From the NCBI GenBank assembly GCA_902806405.1, contig CADCWL010000017.1:1-45253 (forward strand): a stretch of DNA of 45,253 nucleotides, in the 5' to 3' direction. Every line of letters begins with the position of its first letter. The stretch's first letter is position 1. Under the pieces are notes generated by a model. That model did not search any database. It saw only the letters and a program-made list of their open reading frames with translations, and had not been told where the DNA came from. The translations under genes and the position numbers were made by a program. Shown here in pieces: positions 25,845 through 34,698 of this stretch. Source of the DNA: an uncultured Thermomicrobiales bacterium (GTDB lineage: Bacteria; Chloroflexota; Chloroflexia; Thermomicrobiales; UBA6265).

Positions 25845-26269
25845 GCGCCGGGGCGAATACCTCCCCACGGGCCGACGCCGGGCCCGGTCCCGATCGGGCA
25901 GGCGTCTCTCCCGACAAGCGCCGGGTGGTGGTAGTCGGGCCGTGCGCCTCCGGCAAGAGCACGCTCGTGGCCGGGTTGCGCCGTCTGGGGTATCGGGCGA
26001 TGGTCTGCGGCCAGGAGCACAGCGAAATTCAAACCCTCTGGCAACACGCCGGCCCCGACCTTCTGGTTGCCCTCGACGTCGACCTGCCGACGCTGCGCCG
26101 GCGCCGTGGCGAAGAGTGGCCGGAGTGGCTCTACCTCGTGCAGCAGACGCGCCTGCGAGGCGCCAAAGCCGCCGCCGATCTCCGCCTCGACACGTCCAAG
26201 CTCGACGCGGCGGCGGTCCTGGACCGGGTCACGTCACGGCTTCGGTGGCGGGCGCCGCGGGCCGGGTAA
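25841..26269 (+). CDS. Small P-loop nucleotide-binding protein (kinase-like)
   Basis: A 142-residue protein with Walker A GPCASGKST at 33-41 and a Walker B-like hydrophobic strand DLLVALDVD near 72-80. After it, RRRRGEEWPEWL and the C-terminal AAADLRLDTSKLDAAAVLD resemble the lid and final helix of small nucleoside/nucleotide kinases. The first ~24 residues are a disordered Pro/Ala-rich tail. Its GTG overlaps the stop of the phosphatase gene in the form GTGA, so the two are translationally coupled and likely act in one process. The substrate is not recognised. Confidence 0.78.
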   Translation: MSAGANTSPRADAGPGPDRAGVSPDKRRVVVVGPCASGKSTLVAGLRRLGYRAMVCGQEHSEIQTLWQHAGPDLLVALDVDLPTLRRRRGEEWPEWLYLVQQTRLRGAKAAADLRLDTSKLDAAAVLDRVTSRLRWRAPRAG

Positions 26270-26331
26270 GCGCGACAGTAGAGGATCCGGACCACATCTC
26301 GTCGACGACCGGTGGTTGGGCGGGAGTCGCG

Positions 26332-27009
26332 TCAGTTCGACGAGAACCCAAGCCCCGACCGCTCGAGCGCGGGGCCGCCTGCGTTCGTTTCTGTTAGGAG
26401 GGCGCGTTCCCGACGCAGGATCGAGAGCAGGTCGCGCAAGCGGTCGCTGCTGGAAGACGCCTCGAGCAGGCGTTGGCGTTCCCAGGTGTTCACCGGGAGG
26501 CGAGCGCAGATCGCATAGGCAAGCCCCTCCGGATCGCCACCGAGCTCTTCCCGCGGCACCGCAGCGCCCATGGCACCCGCGAGCGCCGTCAGGAACCGCT
26601 CGTAGGCGCGGGCGACCTGCCCCGCGAGGAGGCCGGTGCCGCTTTCCGCGGCGGGCCCATCGGCCCCGTCGAGCCAGGCGACATCACCGGTCAGGTAGTC
26701 GTGGTCCCAATTGCCGCTTAAGAGCCGGAAGCGCCGGGCGCCGCGGACGACGATATCGAAGCGACCGTCCGGGTACCGACCTGCGCCGACGAGCGTGGCG
26801 GCGGTGCCGACCTCGTGGACCTCAGGCCGATCTCCAACCTCGTGTCCCTGACGGGTGAGGACAACGCCGAAGATTGGGTTGGTCCCTTGCCGTTCCTCCA
26901 TCAGCCGCCGGTACCGCTCCTCAAAAAGGTGGAGTGGGAGCAGCATGCCGGGAAAGAGCACGGTGCCGAGCGGAAAGAGGGGGAGGCGGTGCGGGGAAGA
27001 AGGGTCCAC
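26332..27009 (-). CDS. Lon N-terminal (substrate-binding) domain protein
   Basis: A 225-residue protein consisting of the Lon-type substrate-recognition domain without the ATPase or protease parts. The signature LPLFPLGTVLFPGMLLPLHLFE near 9-30 is followed by RYRRLMEE, IFGVVLTRQGHEVG and TAATLVGAGRYPDGRFDIVV, then a C-terminal helical bundle ending near DRLRDLLSILRRERALL. The start at GTG 27009, with AGGAG 6 bases upstream, fits the domain; a longer open frame reaches to 27165 but overlaps the promoter of the divergent gene. Function of such stand-alone domains is not established. Confidence 0.88.
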   Translation of the reverse strand: MDPSSPHRLPLFPLGTVLFPGMLLPLHLFEERYRRLMEERQGTNPIFGVVLTRQGHEVGDRPEVHEVGTAATLVGAGRYPDGRFDIVVRGARRFRLLSGNWDHDYLTGDVAWLDGADGPAAESGTGLLAGQVARAYERFLTALAGAMGAAVPREELGGDPEGLAYAICARLPVNTWERQRLLEASSSSDRLRDLLSILRRERALLTETNAGGPALERSGLGFSSN

Positions 27010-27155
27010 GGCTCGCTCCTGGTCGCCGCTGTCGATCACGGTATCACGCCAGCGTCGGTCGTTTCGCAACCGACTGTCAATCGCGCCCGCCACCAACGGG
27101 GCGCCCCGGTTCCCCTCCCTCCCGACCACGGCCGTTAGCTGCAGACCGTCGACGT

Positions 27156-27184
27156 TTGTAACCATCCGACCCGCCTACTAGAAT
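27156..27184 (+). promoter_or_regulatory. Leaderless-type promoter of the solute-binding protein gene
   Basis: TTGTAA and TAGAAT are separated by 17 bases. Only 6 bases lie between the -10 box and the ATG at 27191, so transcription should start at or next to the start codon. Confidence 0.6.
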
Positions 27185-27190
27185 CGGGGA

Positions 27191-28903
27191 ATGCGATTCG
27201 ATCCCCGTTCCGTGCCCGGAATCCTCCGCTTCGCGATCGCGCTCCTTCTCCTTTGGTCGCTGCCCAGCCCCGTGCCGACCGTGCCGACAGCGGCCGGCGT
27301 CCCCTCGTTGGCGGTCCTTGATCACGATGGGACGCCGCGAGCCGGCGAGCCCGTTGTCATCGTCGCCGAGGAACGGTTCGACACCGCGACACCCACCGGC
27401 GACCAGACGCTGCGGATCGCGGGACCCGGCGACGACCCCGCGTCGCTTGATCCGGCGTTAGCCCGGGATCTGAGCACTTCATTTCTTTGCCGCCAGATAT
27501 TCCGTGGTTTGACCCGGCTCGAGGCTGGCGTCGAGCCGGTGCCCGAGTTGGCCGATCGGATCGAGATCGACGCCGTCGGGCTGGTCTACACCTTTCGCCT
27601 GCGCGCCGACGCCGTCTTCCATGACGGGACGACGATCGTCGCAGACGACGTCGTCTACTCGCTCAATCGGGCCTTGAAGCCAACGACCGCTGGCGGAGAG
27701 GTATCTCTCCTGGCGGGGCCTGCGTACCTCTCGGACATCCTTGGCGCCGCTGACGTCACGGCCGGTCGTGCCGACCATCTGGTCGGGGTTCGTGCGCTCG
27801 ATCCACGGACGGTGGAGATACGCCTGGCGGCGCCGCGGGCAACCTTCCTTACCAAGCTGGCGGGACCGCCGGCAGCCATTGTGGACCGCCGCGACCCGGA
27901 AGGTGGGGGCGAGTGGTGGTGGCGGTCTCCGAACGGCTCAGGGCCGTTCCGAGTCGAACGCTGGGAGCCGGAGAAGGAGTTGGTGCTGTCCGGGCACGAT
28001 GCGTACGCCCCCGGTCCGCCCCACCTGTCGCGGGTCGAGATCGTGCTCGGCGCCGACGCATCGTCGCCCTTCAACCTGTACCAGGCGGGCGGGATCGACC
28101 TCACCGATGTACCGCCGACGGCGGTCGACCGCGCAGAGGACCCGGACGGGGAGCTCGCCGACGAGCTGGTGGTAACGCCACAGCTCGCGGTCGCCTACCT
28201 GGCGTTTCGTCCGGACGAACCACCGATGGACGACCCCCGCGTTCGGCGGGCCGTGCGCTTGGCGTTCCCCCGCGCGAAACTGGCACGAGTCGGCTACGGC
28301 GGGCACCGGCTCGCGGCCGAGGGAATCCTTCCCCCGGGGACCCTCGGCCGCGACTGGCCGGTCGCGGACGGGGCGTACAATGTGGACGCCGCTCGGGCCG
28401 AGCTTGCTGCGTCCGCTTACGGTGATGGGGCGGCGATCCCGCCGATTCGGGTCTACGGGGCGGGTACGGCCGGCGCCGAAGCGCTGCGGGACGTTCTCGC
28501 CGTGGAACTCGGGCTCCGGGTCGAAGTCGTCTCGGTTGACTGGCCGGAATTCAACGACGGTCTCAGGCGGCGCGCCTACCCCGCCTACGAACTCTACTGG
28601 CAGGCGGACTTCCCCGACCCCGAGTCGTTCCTCTGGGCGCTCTTCGGTGGCGACAGCCCAGACAACTACCTCGGCTACCGCAACCGGGATTTCGACCGCT
28701 TGCTCGCGGAGGCGGCCGGCACGCTCGACCCAGCAGAGCGGGCCGCGATCTACGCGCGCGCCCACCAAGCCCTGATCGACGACGGCGTCGTACTTCCCCT
28801 ATACCACGACATCGAGTACACCGTCGCCAAGCCGTACGTCCGGGGCCTTGAGGTGACGCCGCTCGGGGTCCTTGGGCTCGAAGGTATTTGGCTGGAGCGC
28901 TAA
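27191..28903 (+). CDS. Peptide/nickel-type ABC transporter solute-binding protein (SBP family 5)
   Basis: A 570-residue extracytoplasmic solute-binding protein of the DppA/OppA/NikA family. A signal peptide is visible (RSVPGILRFAIALLLLWSL) but without a lipobox Cys. The mature part shows the family blocks LRIAGPGDDPASLDPALARD near 73-92, LADRIEIDAVGLVYTFRLR, FHDGTTIVADDVVYSLNRAL near 143-162, YVEWEP-like FRVERWEPEK, and the C-terminal PLYHDIEYTVAKPYVRGLEV. No permease or ATPase gene is adjacent, so it must serve a transporter encoded elsewhere. The GNAT gene starts 3 bases after its stop, suggesting co-transcription. Confidence 0.92.
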   Translation: MRFDPRSVPGILRFAIALLLLWSLPSPVPTVPTAAGVPSLAVLDHDGTPRAGEPVVIVAEERFDTATPTGDQTLRIAGPGDDPASLDPALARDLSTSFLCRQIFRGLTRLEAGVEPVPELADRIEIDAVGLVYTFRLRADAVFHDGTTIVADDVVYSLNRALKPTTAGGEVSLLAGPAYLSDILGAADVTAGRADHLVGVRALDPRTVEIRLAAPRATFLTKLAGPPAAIVDRRDPEGGGEWWWRSPNGSGPFRVERWEPEKELVLSGHDAYAPGPPHLSRVEIVLGADASSPFNLYQAGGIDLTDVPPTAVDRAEDPDGELADELVVTPQLAVAYLAFRPDEPPMDDPRVRRAVRLAFPRAKLARVGYGGHRLAAEGILPPGTLGRDWPVADGAYNVDAARAELAASAYGDGAAIPPIRVYGAGTAGAEALRDVLAVELGLRVEVVSVDWPEFNDGLRRRAYPAYELYWQADFPDPESFLWALFGGDSPDNYLGYRNRDFDRLLAEAAGTLDPAERAAIYARAHQALIDDGVVLPLYHDIEYTVAKPYVRGLEVTPLGVLGLEGIWLER

Positions 28904-28906
28904 CGG

Positions 28907-29848
28907 ATGACCGCCGCCGCGAACCGGGACCGCGCTCCGACGCGGGGGACGCAGTCCGCGATTCGGGTCCTGACGCCCGGGGACGTCCCCGCCCTCCGTC
29001 TGGGCGGACGGGGACGCATCGGTGAGGCCGCGATGCGGCGCGTCCTTGAAGGGTATCCGGGCCGGTCGGTCTGGCGACCGGAGTCTCTAGAGTTCGCGCT
29101 CCTGTCGCCATGGCGCCACCGGGACGAGATCGCGCTGGTGCAGGAGCTCGACGCCGCGAGCCACGGGGAGGAGCTGCTGGCGGCCGCGGTCGGGCGCTGT
29201 CGGGAGCTGGGAGCGGCCATGACGCTCGTGATCGAGGTCGAAGATCGTCGCCGACCCGGTTTCTACCTGCGGGCCGGGCTGGAGCCAATCGAGGAGGTCA
29301 TCACCTACGAGCTGGGACCGCCGCTGCCGCACCCGCTGGTCGTGGGGGACGACTCTGTGCTGGCCTTTTCGCGGGTGATGCCCGGGGATGCGGCCGGGAT
29401 GGCGGAATTGGTGCGGCTCGACCATGCCGCCTTCCCGTGGCTCTGGTGGAACAGCCCTGACGAGTTCGCCGTCTACGCGGGGACGGTCGGCGTGCGGCTC
29501 TATCTGGCGCGGGCCGCTCGGCGGAGCGTTGGTTACCTCGGGATGACAACCTATCCCGGCTGGGGGCACCTCGATCGGATCGCAATCGATCCGGCCGGGC
29601 AGGGTCGCGGCCACGGCCGCCGGGCCCTCGCCTTCGCCGTGGCCACCCTGGCGGAGGCCGGTGCCCGGCGCGTGGCGCTCAGCACGCAGCGGCTCAACGT
29701 CCGCTCGCAGCGCCTCTACGAGGGTGCCGGCTTTCAACGCTCGCCCGGCTTCGACTACCAGCTCTACGGCGCCGTCCTGCGGGCGCCGGCCCCCGGCGTG
29801 ACGCTCGGCGTTCCGCCTCAAGGAAGGATCGACGGCGACGATGGCTAG
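28907..29848 (+). CDS. GNAT family N-acetyltransferase, two-domain
   Basis: A 313-residue protein with two GNAT folds. The C-terminal domain is complete: [20 protein letters not shown] at about 222-241 is the acetyl-CoA-binding motif A, and [15 protein letters not shown] near the end is motif B. The N-terminal half (from [13 protein letters not shown] to about 140) keeps the fold pattern with [10 protein letters not shown] but lacks a clear CoA loop, so it is probably degenerate. The gene starts 3 bases after the solute-binding protein and overlaps the aroC start by 8 bases. Substrate unknown. Confidence 0.88.
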   Translation: MTAAANRDRAPTRGTQSAIRVLTPGDVPALRLGGRGRIGEAAMRRVLEGYPGRSVWRPESLEFALLSPWRHRDEIALVQELDAASHGEELLAAAVGRCRELGAAMTLVIEVEDRRRPGFYLRAGLEPIEEVITYELGPPLPHPLVVGDDSVLAFSRVMPGDAAGMAELVRLDHAAFPWLWWNSPDEFAVYAGTVGVRLYLARAARRSVGYLGMTTYPGWGHLDRIAIDPAGQGRGHGRRALAFAVATLAEAGARRVALSTQRLNVRSQRLYEGAGFQRSPGFDYQLYGAVLRAPAPGVTLGVPPQGRIDGDDG

Positions 29849-30911
29849 CGGGAGCAATTTTGGCCGCATCTTCCGGTTGACGACGTGGGGGGAGTCGCAC
29901 GGCCCCGCGCTCGGGGTCGTCGTCGAGGGCTGCCCTGCCGGCCTGCCGCTCTCGGTCGCCGACGTGCAGGCGCAGCTCGATCGCCGCCGGGTCGGCCAGA
30001 GCGCCGTCACCTCCCCCCGCAACGAGGGGGACCGCGCCGAGCTCCTCTCGGGCGTCTTCGAGGGGGTGACGACCGGTGCCCCGATCTCGCTGCTGACCCA
30101 TAACAAGGACGTCGACTCCACCAAGTATGAGCCACTGCGCGACGTCTTTCGGCCCGGCCATGCCGACTACACCTACTGGGCGAAGTACGGCCACCGCGAC
30201 CACCGCGGCGGCGGCCGTTCGTCGGCGCGCGAGACGTGGGGCCGCGTTGCGGCGGGGGCGATCGCCCGCAAGATCCTGGAGACCGCCGGCGCCCAGGTCT
30301 ACGGCTTCACCCGCGAGTTGGGCGGGGTCGCGATGGAATCGTTCGACCGGGACGAGATCGAGCGCAACCCGGTCCGATGTCCGGACTCGGCCGCGGCGGC
30401 GCGGATGGTGGCCGCGATTGAGGAGGCGAAGGCGGCCAACGACAGCCTAGGCGGGGTGGTCGAGGTCCGAGCCAGCGGTGTCCCGGTCGGCCTCGGCGAG
30501 CCGACCTTCGACAAGCTCGACGCCCTGATCGGACAGGCGATGCTCTCGATCCCAGCCACCAAGGGGGTCGAGATCGGCCAGGGCTTTGGAGTTGTCGGCG
30601 CGCGCGGCTCGGAGAACAACGACGCCTTCTACGTCGAGGACGGCCGAGTGCGCACGCGCACGAACACCGCCGGCGGCAGCCTCGGCGGCATCTCCTCCGG
30701 CGAGGAGATCGTCGTCCGTGTCGCCGTCAAGCCGACCTCCTCCGTCGCCCGGCCCCAGGAGACGGTTGATACCTCGCTCCGGCCGCGCACTGTCGTCGTC
30801 GAGGGTCGGCACGATCCCTCCGTCTGCCCCCGCGCCGTGCCGGTCGCCGAGGCGATGCTGGCGCTGGTGCTGGCGGATCTGTACTTGCTCAATCGGGCGG
30901 CGCGAATCTGA
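29841..30911 (+). CDS. aroC: Chorismate synthase
   Basis: AroC converts EPSP to chorismate with reduced FMN, the last shikimate step. The 356-residue protein carries all signatures: [20 protein letters not shown] near 12-31, [16 protein letters not shown] near 51-67, [20 protein letters not shown] near 123-142 and [19 protein letters not shown] near 322-340. The ATG lies 8 bases inside the end of the GNAT gene. The only aromatic pathway gene in the window, it is third in a run with the solute-binding protein and GNAT genes, a context that gives no metabolic clue. Confidence 0.97.
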   Translation: MASGSNFGRIFRLTTWGESHGPALGVVVEGCPAGLPLSVADVQAQLDRRRVGQSAVTSPRNEGDRAELLSGVFEGVTTGAPISLLTHNKDVDSTKYEPLRDVFRPGHADYTYWAKYGHRDHRGGGRSSARETWGRVAAGAIARKILETAGAQVYGFTRELGGVAMESFDRDEIERNPVRCPDSAAAARMVAAIEEAKAANDSLGGVVEVRASGVPVGLGEPTFDKLDALIGQAMLSIPATKGVEIGQGFGVVGARGSENNDAFYVEDGRVRTRTNTAGGSLGGISSGEEIVVRVAVKPTSSVARPQETVDTSLRPRTVVVEGRHDPSVCPRAVPVAEAMLALVLADLYLLNRAARI

Positions 30912-31526
30912 GCTTCAACTCTCAGCGGTTCTACGGCGTCGACCATCGGACGAATAATGTGAATTTCATGTCCATCGGCACCGAGCAATCCATCTGGTGG
31001 TTCATGAGATCCTCCACGACGACGCCGTGGTGTGTGATACGTACCGAAGACGACGTCAAGGAGTCCGAACGACGCGAGCCCGGCGGATGCTCGATCGTCG
31101 TTGACCGGATGCGGGGCGAAAAGTACGTCTCGATCCCCCTGTCGCGCGACCTGCGTCGCTAGCGAGCGGCGCGTCAATCCGCGGCCCCCGGAGGCGTCCT
31201 TCGATGAGCGAGCGTGAAGCGCATGGGCGCGACCGCATCCCGGGCTTTGCCTGAGAGAAGGCAGATGTAGTGGGGGCCTACGAATTCATGGATGACCGGG
31301 GCGGGTCGTCGCGGGCGGAGCTTACGACCCCGCCCCAATTTCAATCCGACGATCTGCTCTCTCCAGATGTTCGGATGAGGGTCGGTGACGTGTGGGCCGC
31401 CGAGCGGTTGAACGAGGGAGAGAGCCGGAGGATCGTGCTGGCTCGTGGCTGCGGGAGCAGGGTCGATAAGCAGCCGGCGAGAAGACGGTGACGAAGGCAT
31501 CCCGGCGCTCTGATACCGCTTCACCG
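30912..31526. other. Gene-poor gap between aroC and methyltransferase
   Basis: 615 bases with noticeably lower GC near 30910-31060. Short open frames on both strands (for example 30959-31162 forward, ending in YVSIPLSRDLRR) have no recognisable motif or good ribosome site. I see no RNA or repeat. Confidence 0.4.
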
Positions 31527-32318
31527 TCAGCTCGGCGTCACCTCCGCCGTGACGATCAGCCGCTCGGAGAGGTCCTCGAATGGGTCGAGATCGTAGCCGC
31601 CGTAGATCCGCCACTCGGCGAAGCCGGTCAACTCGAGCATCAGCTCCAGCTCAGCCGGGTGGACGTAGCGCATCGGATAGCCGGTTGCGGTTCGACGAAC
31701 GGTCCCATCCCCCGTGAGGCGGTCGTACCAGAGTTCCGTGTCGATCCGCTGCGTCGATGGGGCGACGCGCCGGGCGGCAAACTTGTCGACCCGGTCCCCG
31801 GACGCAAGCCGCCAAGTCCCCTCGTGAGCGACGCCCTGCTCGAGGCTACGGAGCGCTTCCGGGCTGGGGTTCAGCACGTCGATCACGAGCTGGCCGCGCG
31901 GATCGAGGACACCACGGGCAGCGGCCAGCGCCTCACGCTGAGCGGCGGCGGTCGGGAGGTGGAGCAGGCTGTTGAGAGCGACGATGACGAGGCCGAAGGG
32001 TCCCCCCGGGGCCGCGCCCGCGTCGGTCATCCCGCCGCGATGAAGCGTGACTCGCGGGGCGACACCCGCTTCGTCTACCGTAACCGCGGCCCGGTCGAGC
32101 ATCGGCCGTGAGAGGTCGAGGCCGGTGATCCGGTGTCCGGCGTCCGCCAGCGGGACGAGGAGACGGCCGGTGCCGCAGCCGAGCTCCAGGATTGGGTCGC
32201 CGACGACCAGCGCCAGATTCAGGTAAAGGTCCAAATCGTCGACGTAGCCGGCGTGCTCGAGGTCGTACAGCTCGGGCAGATCGGCGTATGGATCGGCGCT
32301 CGGGAACGGGTTGATCAT
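31527..32318 (-). CDS. Class I SAM-dependent methyltransferase
   Basis: A 263-residue small-molecule-type methyltransferase. The N-terminal YADLPELYDLEHAGYVDDLD leads into motif I ILELGCGTGRLLVPLADAGH near 43-62, motif II GLDLSRPMLDRA, and LVIVALNSLLHL at the acceptor strand. The C-terminal half has the beta-rich HPAELELMLELTGF segment common in the DUF-type methyltransferase 25 group. The ATG at 32318 begins a good family start; a longer frame adds 11 residues. There is almost no ribosome site, but a TACAAT box ends 6 bases upstream, as for other possible leaderless genes here. Substrate unknown. Confidence 0.88.
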   Translation of the reverse strand: MINPFPSADPYADLPELYDLEHAGYVDDLDLYLNLALVVGDPILELGCGTGRLLVPLADAGHRITGLDLSRPMLDRAAVTVDEAGVAPRVTLHRGGMTDAGAAPGGPFGLVIVALNSLLHLPTAAAQREALAAARGVLDPRGQLVIDVLNPSPEALRSLEQGVAHEGTWRLASGDRVDKFAARRVAPSTQRIDTELWYDRLTGDGTVRRTATGYPMRYVHPAELELMLELTGFAEWRIYGGYDLDPFEDLSERLIVTAEVTPS

Positions 32319-32324
32319 GTCCCG

Positions 32325-32330
32325 ATTGTA
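32325..32330 (-). promoter_or_regulatory. Possible leaderless -10 box for the methyltransferase
   Basis: TACAAT is followed by CGGGAC and the ATG, closely resembling the TAGAAT-CGGGGA-ATG arrangement at 27179-27193. The nearest -35-like TTGCCC is 15 bases upstream, shorter than ideal. Confidence 0.4.
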
Positions 32331-33314
32331 ACGGGCGATGCGGGAGGGCAACGTCCGACGGCCGAACCCGGGGTCCCCGGCGTTCCTGCCACGATCCCCA
32401 CCGGGAGCTCCATCGGTTCAGGCCGGAGACGATTTCTCGGGTGGCGTCGGTAGAAGGGTCACCGCTCGCCGAACGTATTGGCGGGCAGGCACGGCGGGCC
32501 GTACGCGTCGTTCGTAAACGGCGGTGGTTTGAGGGAGGAGCCGGGGGACCGCGATGCCTGCGGAACCTGACCTTTGAGAAGAAGCCGGCTCCCCTCCGAG
32601 TAGCGCGAAGTGGGGGCGTCCGCTCCGCGGCTTCGCCGCTTCGCCAGCAACGCCGCGTCGTTACGGCTCCTGGCGGGTGCCCTCGACGCAGAGTTCTCGC
32701 CGCTGCAGGTCCCGTCGCTACAGAAGCTTCCACCCGCCGGGGCGCAGCAGGGGAGCGGGCCTTCCTCCTCGATCTCGTCGGTTCTGCAGAGGGGCCCGGC
32801 GCATCACTCGGCGTCCGTCGCGCAGGCACCCGTCTCCAGGCGACGGCACCGAAAGGCGCCGTCCCCGGCAAGCCCGTGATCGCCCGAGGCGGCTGCGCCG
32901 ACAGCCGGGCTACACCCCGAGGAGTCGGTGGATCGCGAGCCGGGCTACGGGCCGCCGTCCTGTGCACGCGCGACGGGTAGGCGCGCCACCGCGCAGACCA
33001 CCGCCTCCGTGTCCAGGAGACCGGCAAGGACACGTCGATGGCACGCGCCGTTCGCGGATGCGCGCGCCGGATCGCCCACCCTGCGGCCGTGCATGACAAT
33101 CATCTCCCCCGAGATGCGTACTGTTTCGAAGATGTGAACGCTAATCGAGATGGTACGTTCATTTTTTGGTTCGCATTACCGAGTTTCCCCTGATCACTGC
33201 CAAGGGTCCGCGTCCCAAGAGTACGGACAGCGTGTGTACGGCCGATCCGTCTCCGGAAAGTCGTGCGTCGTCGACTCCGCCGTCGGGAATCACTGATGAG
33301 CGAGCGTTACCGGA
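32331..33314. other. About 1 kb gene-poor region with a cysteine-rich remnant
   Basis: No intact gene is recognised between the divergent methyltransferase and smpB. On the reverse strand, about 32808-32690 reads as a Cys-rich stretch (PLPCCAPAGGSFCSDGTCSG) in a frame with no usable start after an upstream stop, which may be the tail of a decayed secreted Cys-rich protein. The rest shows nothing I can assign; 33100-33180 is locally AT-rich. Confidence 0.35.
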
Positions 33315-33343
33315 TTGACGTCGACCGGGTCGCGCCCTATAGT
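33315..33343 (+). promoter_or_regulatory. Strong leaderless-type promoter of smpB
   Basis: TTGACG and TATAGT are separated by exactly 17 bases; both match consensus at five of six positions. The -10 box ends 7 bases before the ATG at 33351, and no ribosome binding site lies between, so the message should be leaderless. Confidence 0.7.
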
Positions 33344-33350
33344 CGGCCAG

Positions 33351-33857
33351 ATGGCTACCCGCACCGCCCCCGCAAAAGCGACGCAAGACCAGAACGACAC
33401 GCGCCGCGCCGACCGGGTCGTGACGAGCAACCGTCGGGCGTTCTACGAGTACCACGTCGCGGAGACGGTCGAGGTCGGCATCGTCCTCTCCGGGACAGAG
33501 ATCAAGTCGATCCGAGAGGGGAAGGCAACCATCTCGGAGGCGTACGCTCGGATCGACGGCGACGAGCTCTGGCTGATCGGCGCCCACATTGCCCCCTACC
33601 GCCACGGCAGCCATGCCAACCACGACCCCGATCGAACCCGCAAGCTCCTCGCGCACAAGGCGCAGGTTAGGGATCTGCGCGCCCAGATCGAGCAAAAGGG
33701 GATGACGCTGGTCCCCCTCCGGCTGACCTTGCGGCGGGGCCGGGCCAAGATCGATCTCGGCGTCGCCCGCGGCAAGAAGCTCTACGACAAGCGCGCCAGC
33801 GAGGCGGAACGGGAGTCGCGGCGCGACGTGGAGCGGGCGCTCCGGGAGCGGGCCTAG
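33351..33857 (+). CDS. smpB: SsrA-binding protein SmpB
   Basis: SmpB binds tmRNA and positions it in the decoding site of stalled ribosomes. The 168-residue protein has NRRAFYEYHVAETVEVGIVL near 28-47, the signature SGTEIKSIREGKATISEAY near 48-66, and the basic C-terminal ARGKKLYDKRASEAER tail that fills the mRNA channel. The N-terminal ~20 residues are an Ala/Thr-rich extension. The ATG at 33351 is set by the promoter just upstream; a TTG at 33315 would fall inside the -35 box. The tmRNA gene itself is 430 bases downstream. Confidence 0.97.
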   Translation: MATRTAPAKATQDQNDTRRADRVVTSNRRAFYEYHVAETVEVGIVLSGTEIKSIREGKATISEAYARIDGDELWLIGAHIAPYRHGSHANHDPDRTRKLLAHKAQVRDLRAQIEQKGMTLVPLRLTLRRGRAKIDLGVARGKKLYDKRASEAERESRRDVERALRERA

Positions 33858-33900
33858 CGGCACCGCCGGCCGGGACCACATTCGGGAAAGGGGCCCGGCC

Positions 33901-34197
33901 GTGGTGTTGCACGTCGTTCTCGTCACGCCCAAGGACGACGCCGAGCCGACCTCGATCGAGGAGCTCGAGCGCGCCATCGTCGCTCTGGGTGCGCTGATCC
34001 CCGGCATCGCCGACGTCCGCTTCGGTGCCAACGACAGCCCCGAGGGCCTGGGACGCGGCTACACGCTCGGCTTCGTCGTCACCTTCGTCGACGCCGAGGC
34101 ACGGGATGCTTACCTGCCCCACCCGGAGCACCGGCGGGTCGTCCCGCTGGTTGACGCGGTCGCGCGCGAGGTGCTGGTGTTCGATCTTCCCGGTTGA
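33901..34197 (+). CDS. Dabb-domain (stress-responsive alpha/beta barrel) protein
   Basis: A 98-residue ferredoxin-like-fold protein of the Dabb type: VLHVVLVTPKDDAEPTSIEE at the start, a helix to GALIPGIADVRFGAND, then YTLGFVVTFVDAEARDAYLP and the family HPEHRRVV signature, ending VLVFDLPG. Dabb proteins are small dimers, some with roles in stress or as polyketide cyclases, but most have no known function. The start is the first of GTG-GTG-TTG codons, with a GGAAAGGGG purine run upstream. It sits 43 bases after smpB and may share its transcript. Confidence 0.88.
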   Translation: MVLHVVLVTPKDDAEPTSIEELERAIVALGALIPGIADVRFGANDSPEGLGRGYTLGFVVTFVDAEARDAYLPHPEHRRVVPLVDAVAREVLVFDLPG

Positions 34198-34243
34198 CGC
34201 CCGCCCACTCCCCGCGGGACCCCGTGCGGTCGCGAGGCCAGGG

Positions 34244-34273
34244 TTGGTGGATGGCGCCGCTACGTGGCATACT
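34244..34273 (+). promoter_or_regulatory. Promoter of ssrA
   Basis: TTGGTG and CATACT are 18 bases apart, with TGG directly before the -10 box (extended -10). The start would be a few bases before the tmRNA 5' end at 34288. Confidence 0.5.
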
Positions 34274-34287
34274 TAGCCTTGGCTTGC

Positions 34288-34648
34288 GGGGATGTTTGGT
34301 TTCGACAGGGTCGTAGGTTCGTCAGTTGCACGCCGAGGCGCCCGGGCCCTCGTAAAAACGGGCACAAAAAGTAATTGGCACCCAGCCTCTTGCTCTCGCT
34401 GCCTAAGTCACAGACCTCTAGGTAGCGCGTCCGTCCGGACCTTCCCCTTCCGGGACCGGGTACGGGCGTCATCAAGGAAGGGTGCGGCGGCGGAGTTTGC
34501 CGGAGCGCAACCGCCAAAGGCAGTCCGGCTTACCGCGGTGGCACCCGGTCGACGGGGGGCCGCATCGGCACACAAAGCGTCGACTAAGCGTGTAGGATAC
34601 CGGCGGCCGAACATTCTGGACGGGGGTTCGACTCCCCCCATCTCCACC
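34288..34648 (+). ncRNA. ssrA: Transfer-messenger RNA (tmRNA)
   Basis: tmRNA rescues stalled ribosomes and tags the nascent chain for proteolysis. The 5' GGGGATG pairs with CATCTCC at 34639-34645 as the acceptor stem, TTTGGTTTCGACAGGG follows as the conserved D-like region, and the T arm GGGGGTTCGACTCCCCC is near the 3' end. The tag frame can be read from GCA at 34362 to TAA at 34404 as A-QKVIGTQP-LALAA, ending in the usual protease signal. The terminal CCA is not encoded in full. It is a one-piece tmRNA. SmpB is encoded just upstream. Confidence 0.97.
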
Positions 34649-34655
34649 CTAGCCA

Positions 34656-34698
34656 GCGAGGCCCACCGGGGAACCGGTGGGCCTCGCGCTTTGTGTTT
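34656..34698 (+). terminator. Strong intrinsic terminator of ssrA
   Basis: A perfect 14-bp stem (34656-34669 with 34674-34687) closed by a GGAA tetraloop is followed by GCTTTGTGTTT. It lies between convergent units and may also stop the reverse-strand [2Fe-2S] gene. Confidence 0.85.

Noticed and set aside
30959-31162. A 67-codon forward open frame after aroC
   Set aside because: No good ribosome site and no recognisable motif; kept only as a comment on the gap.
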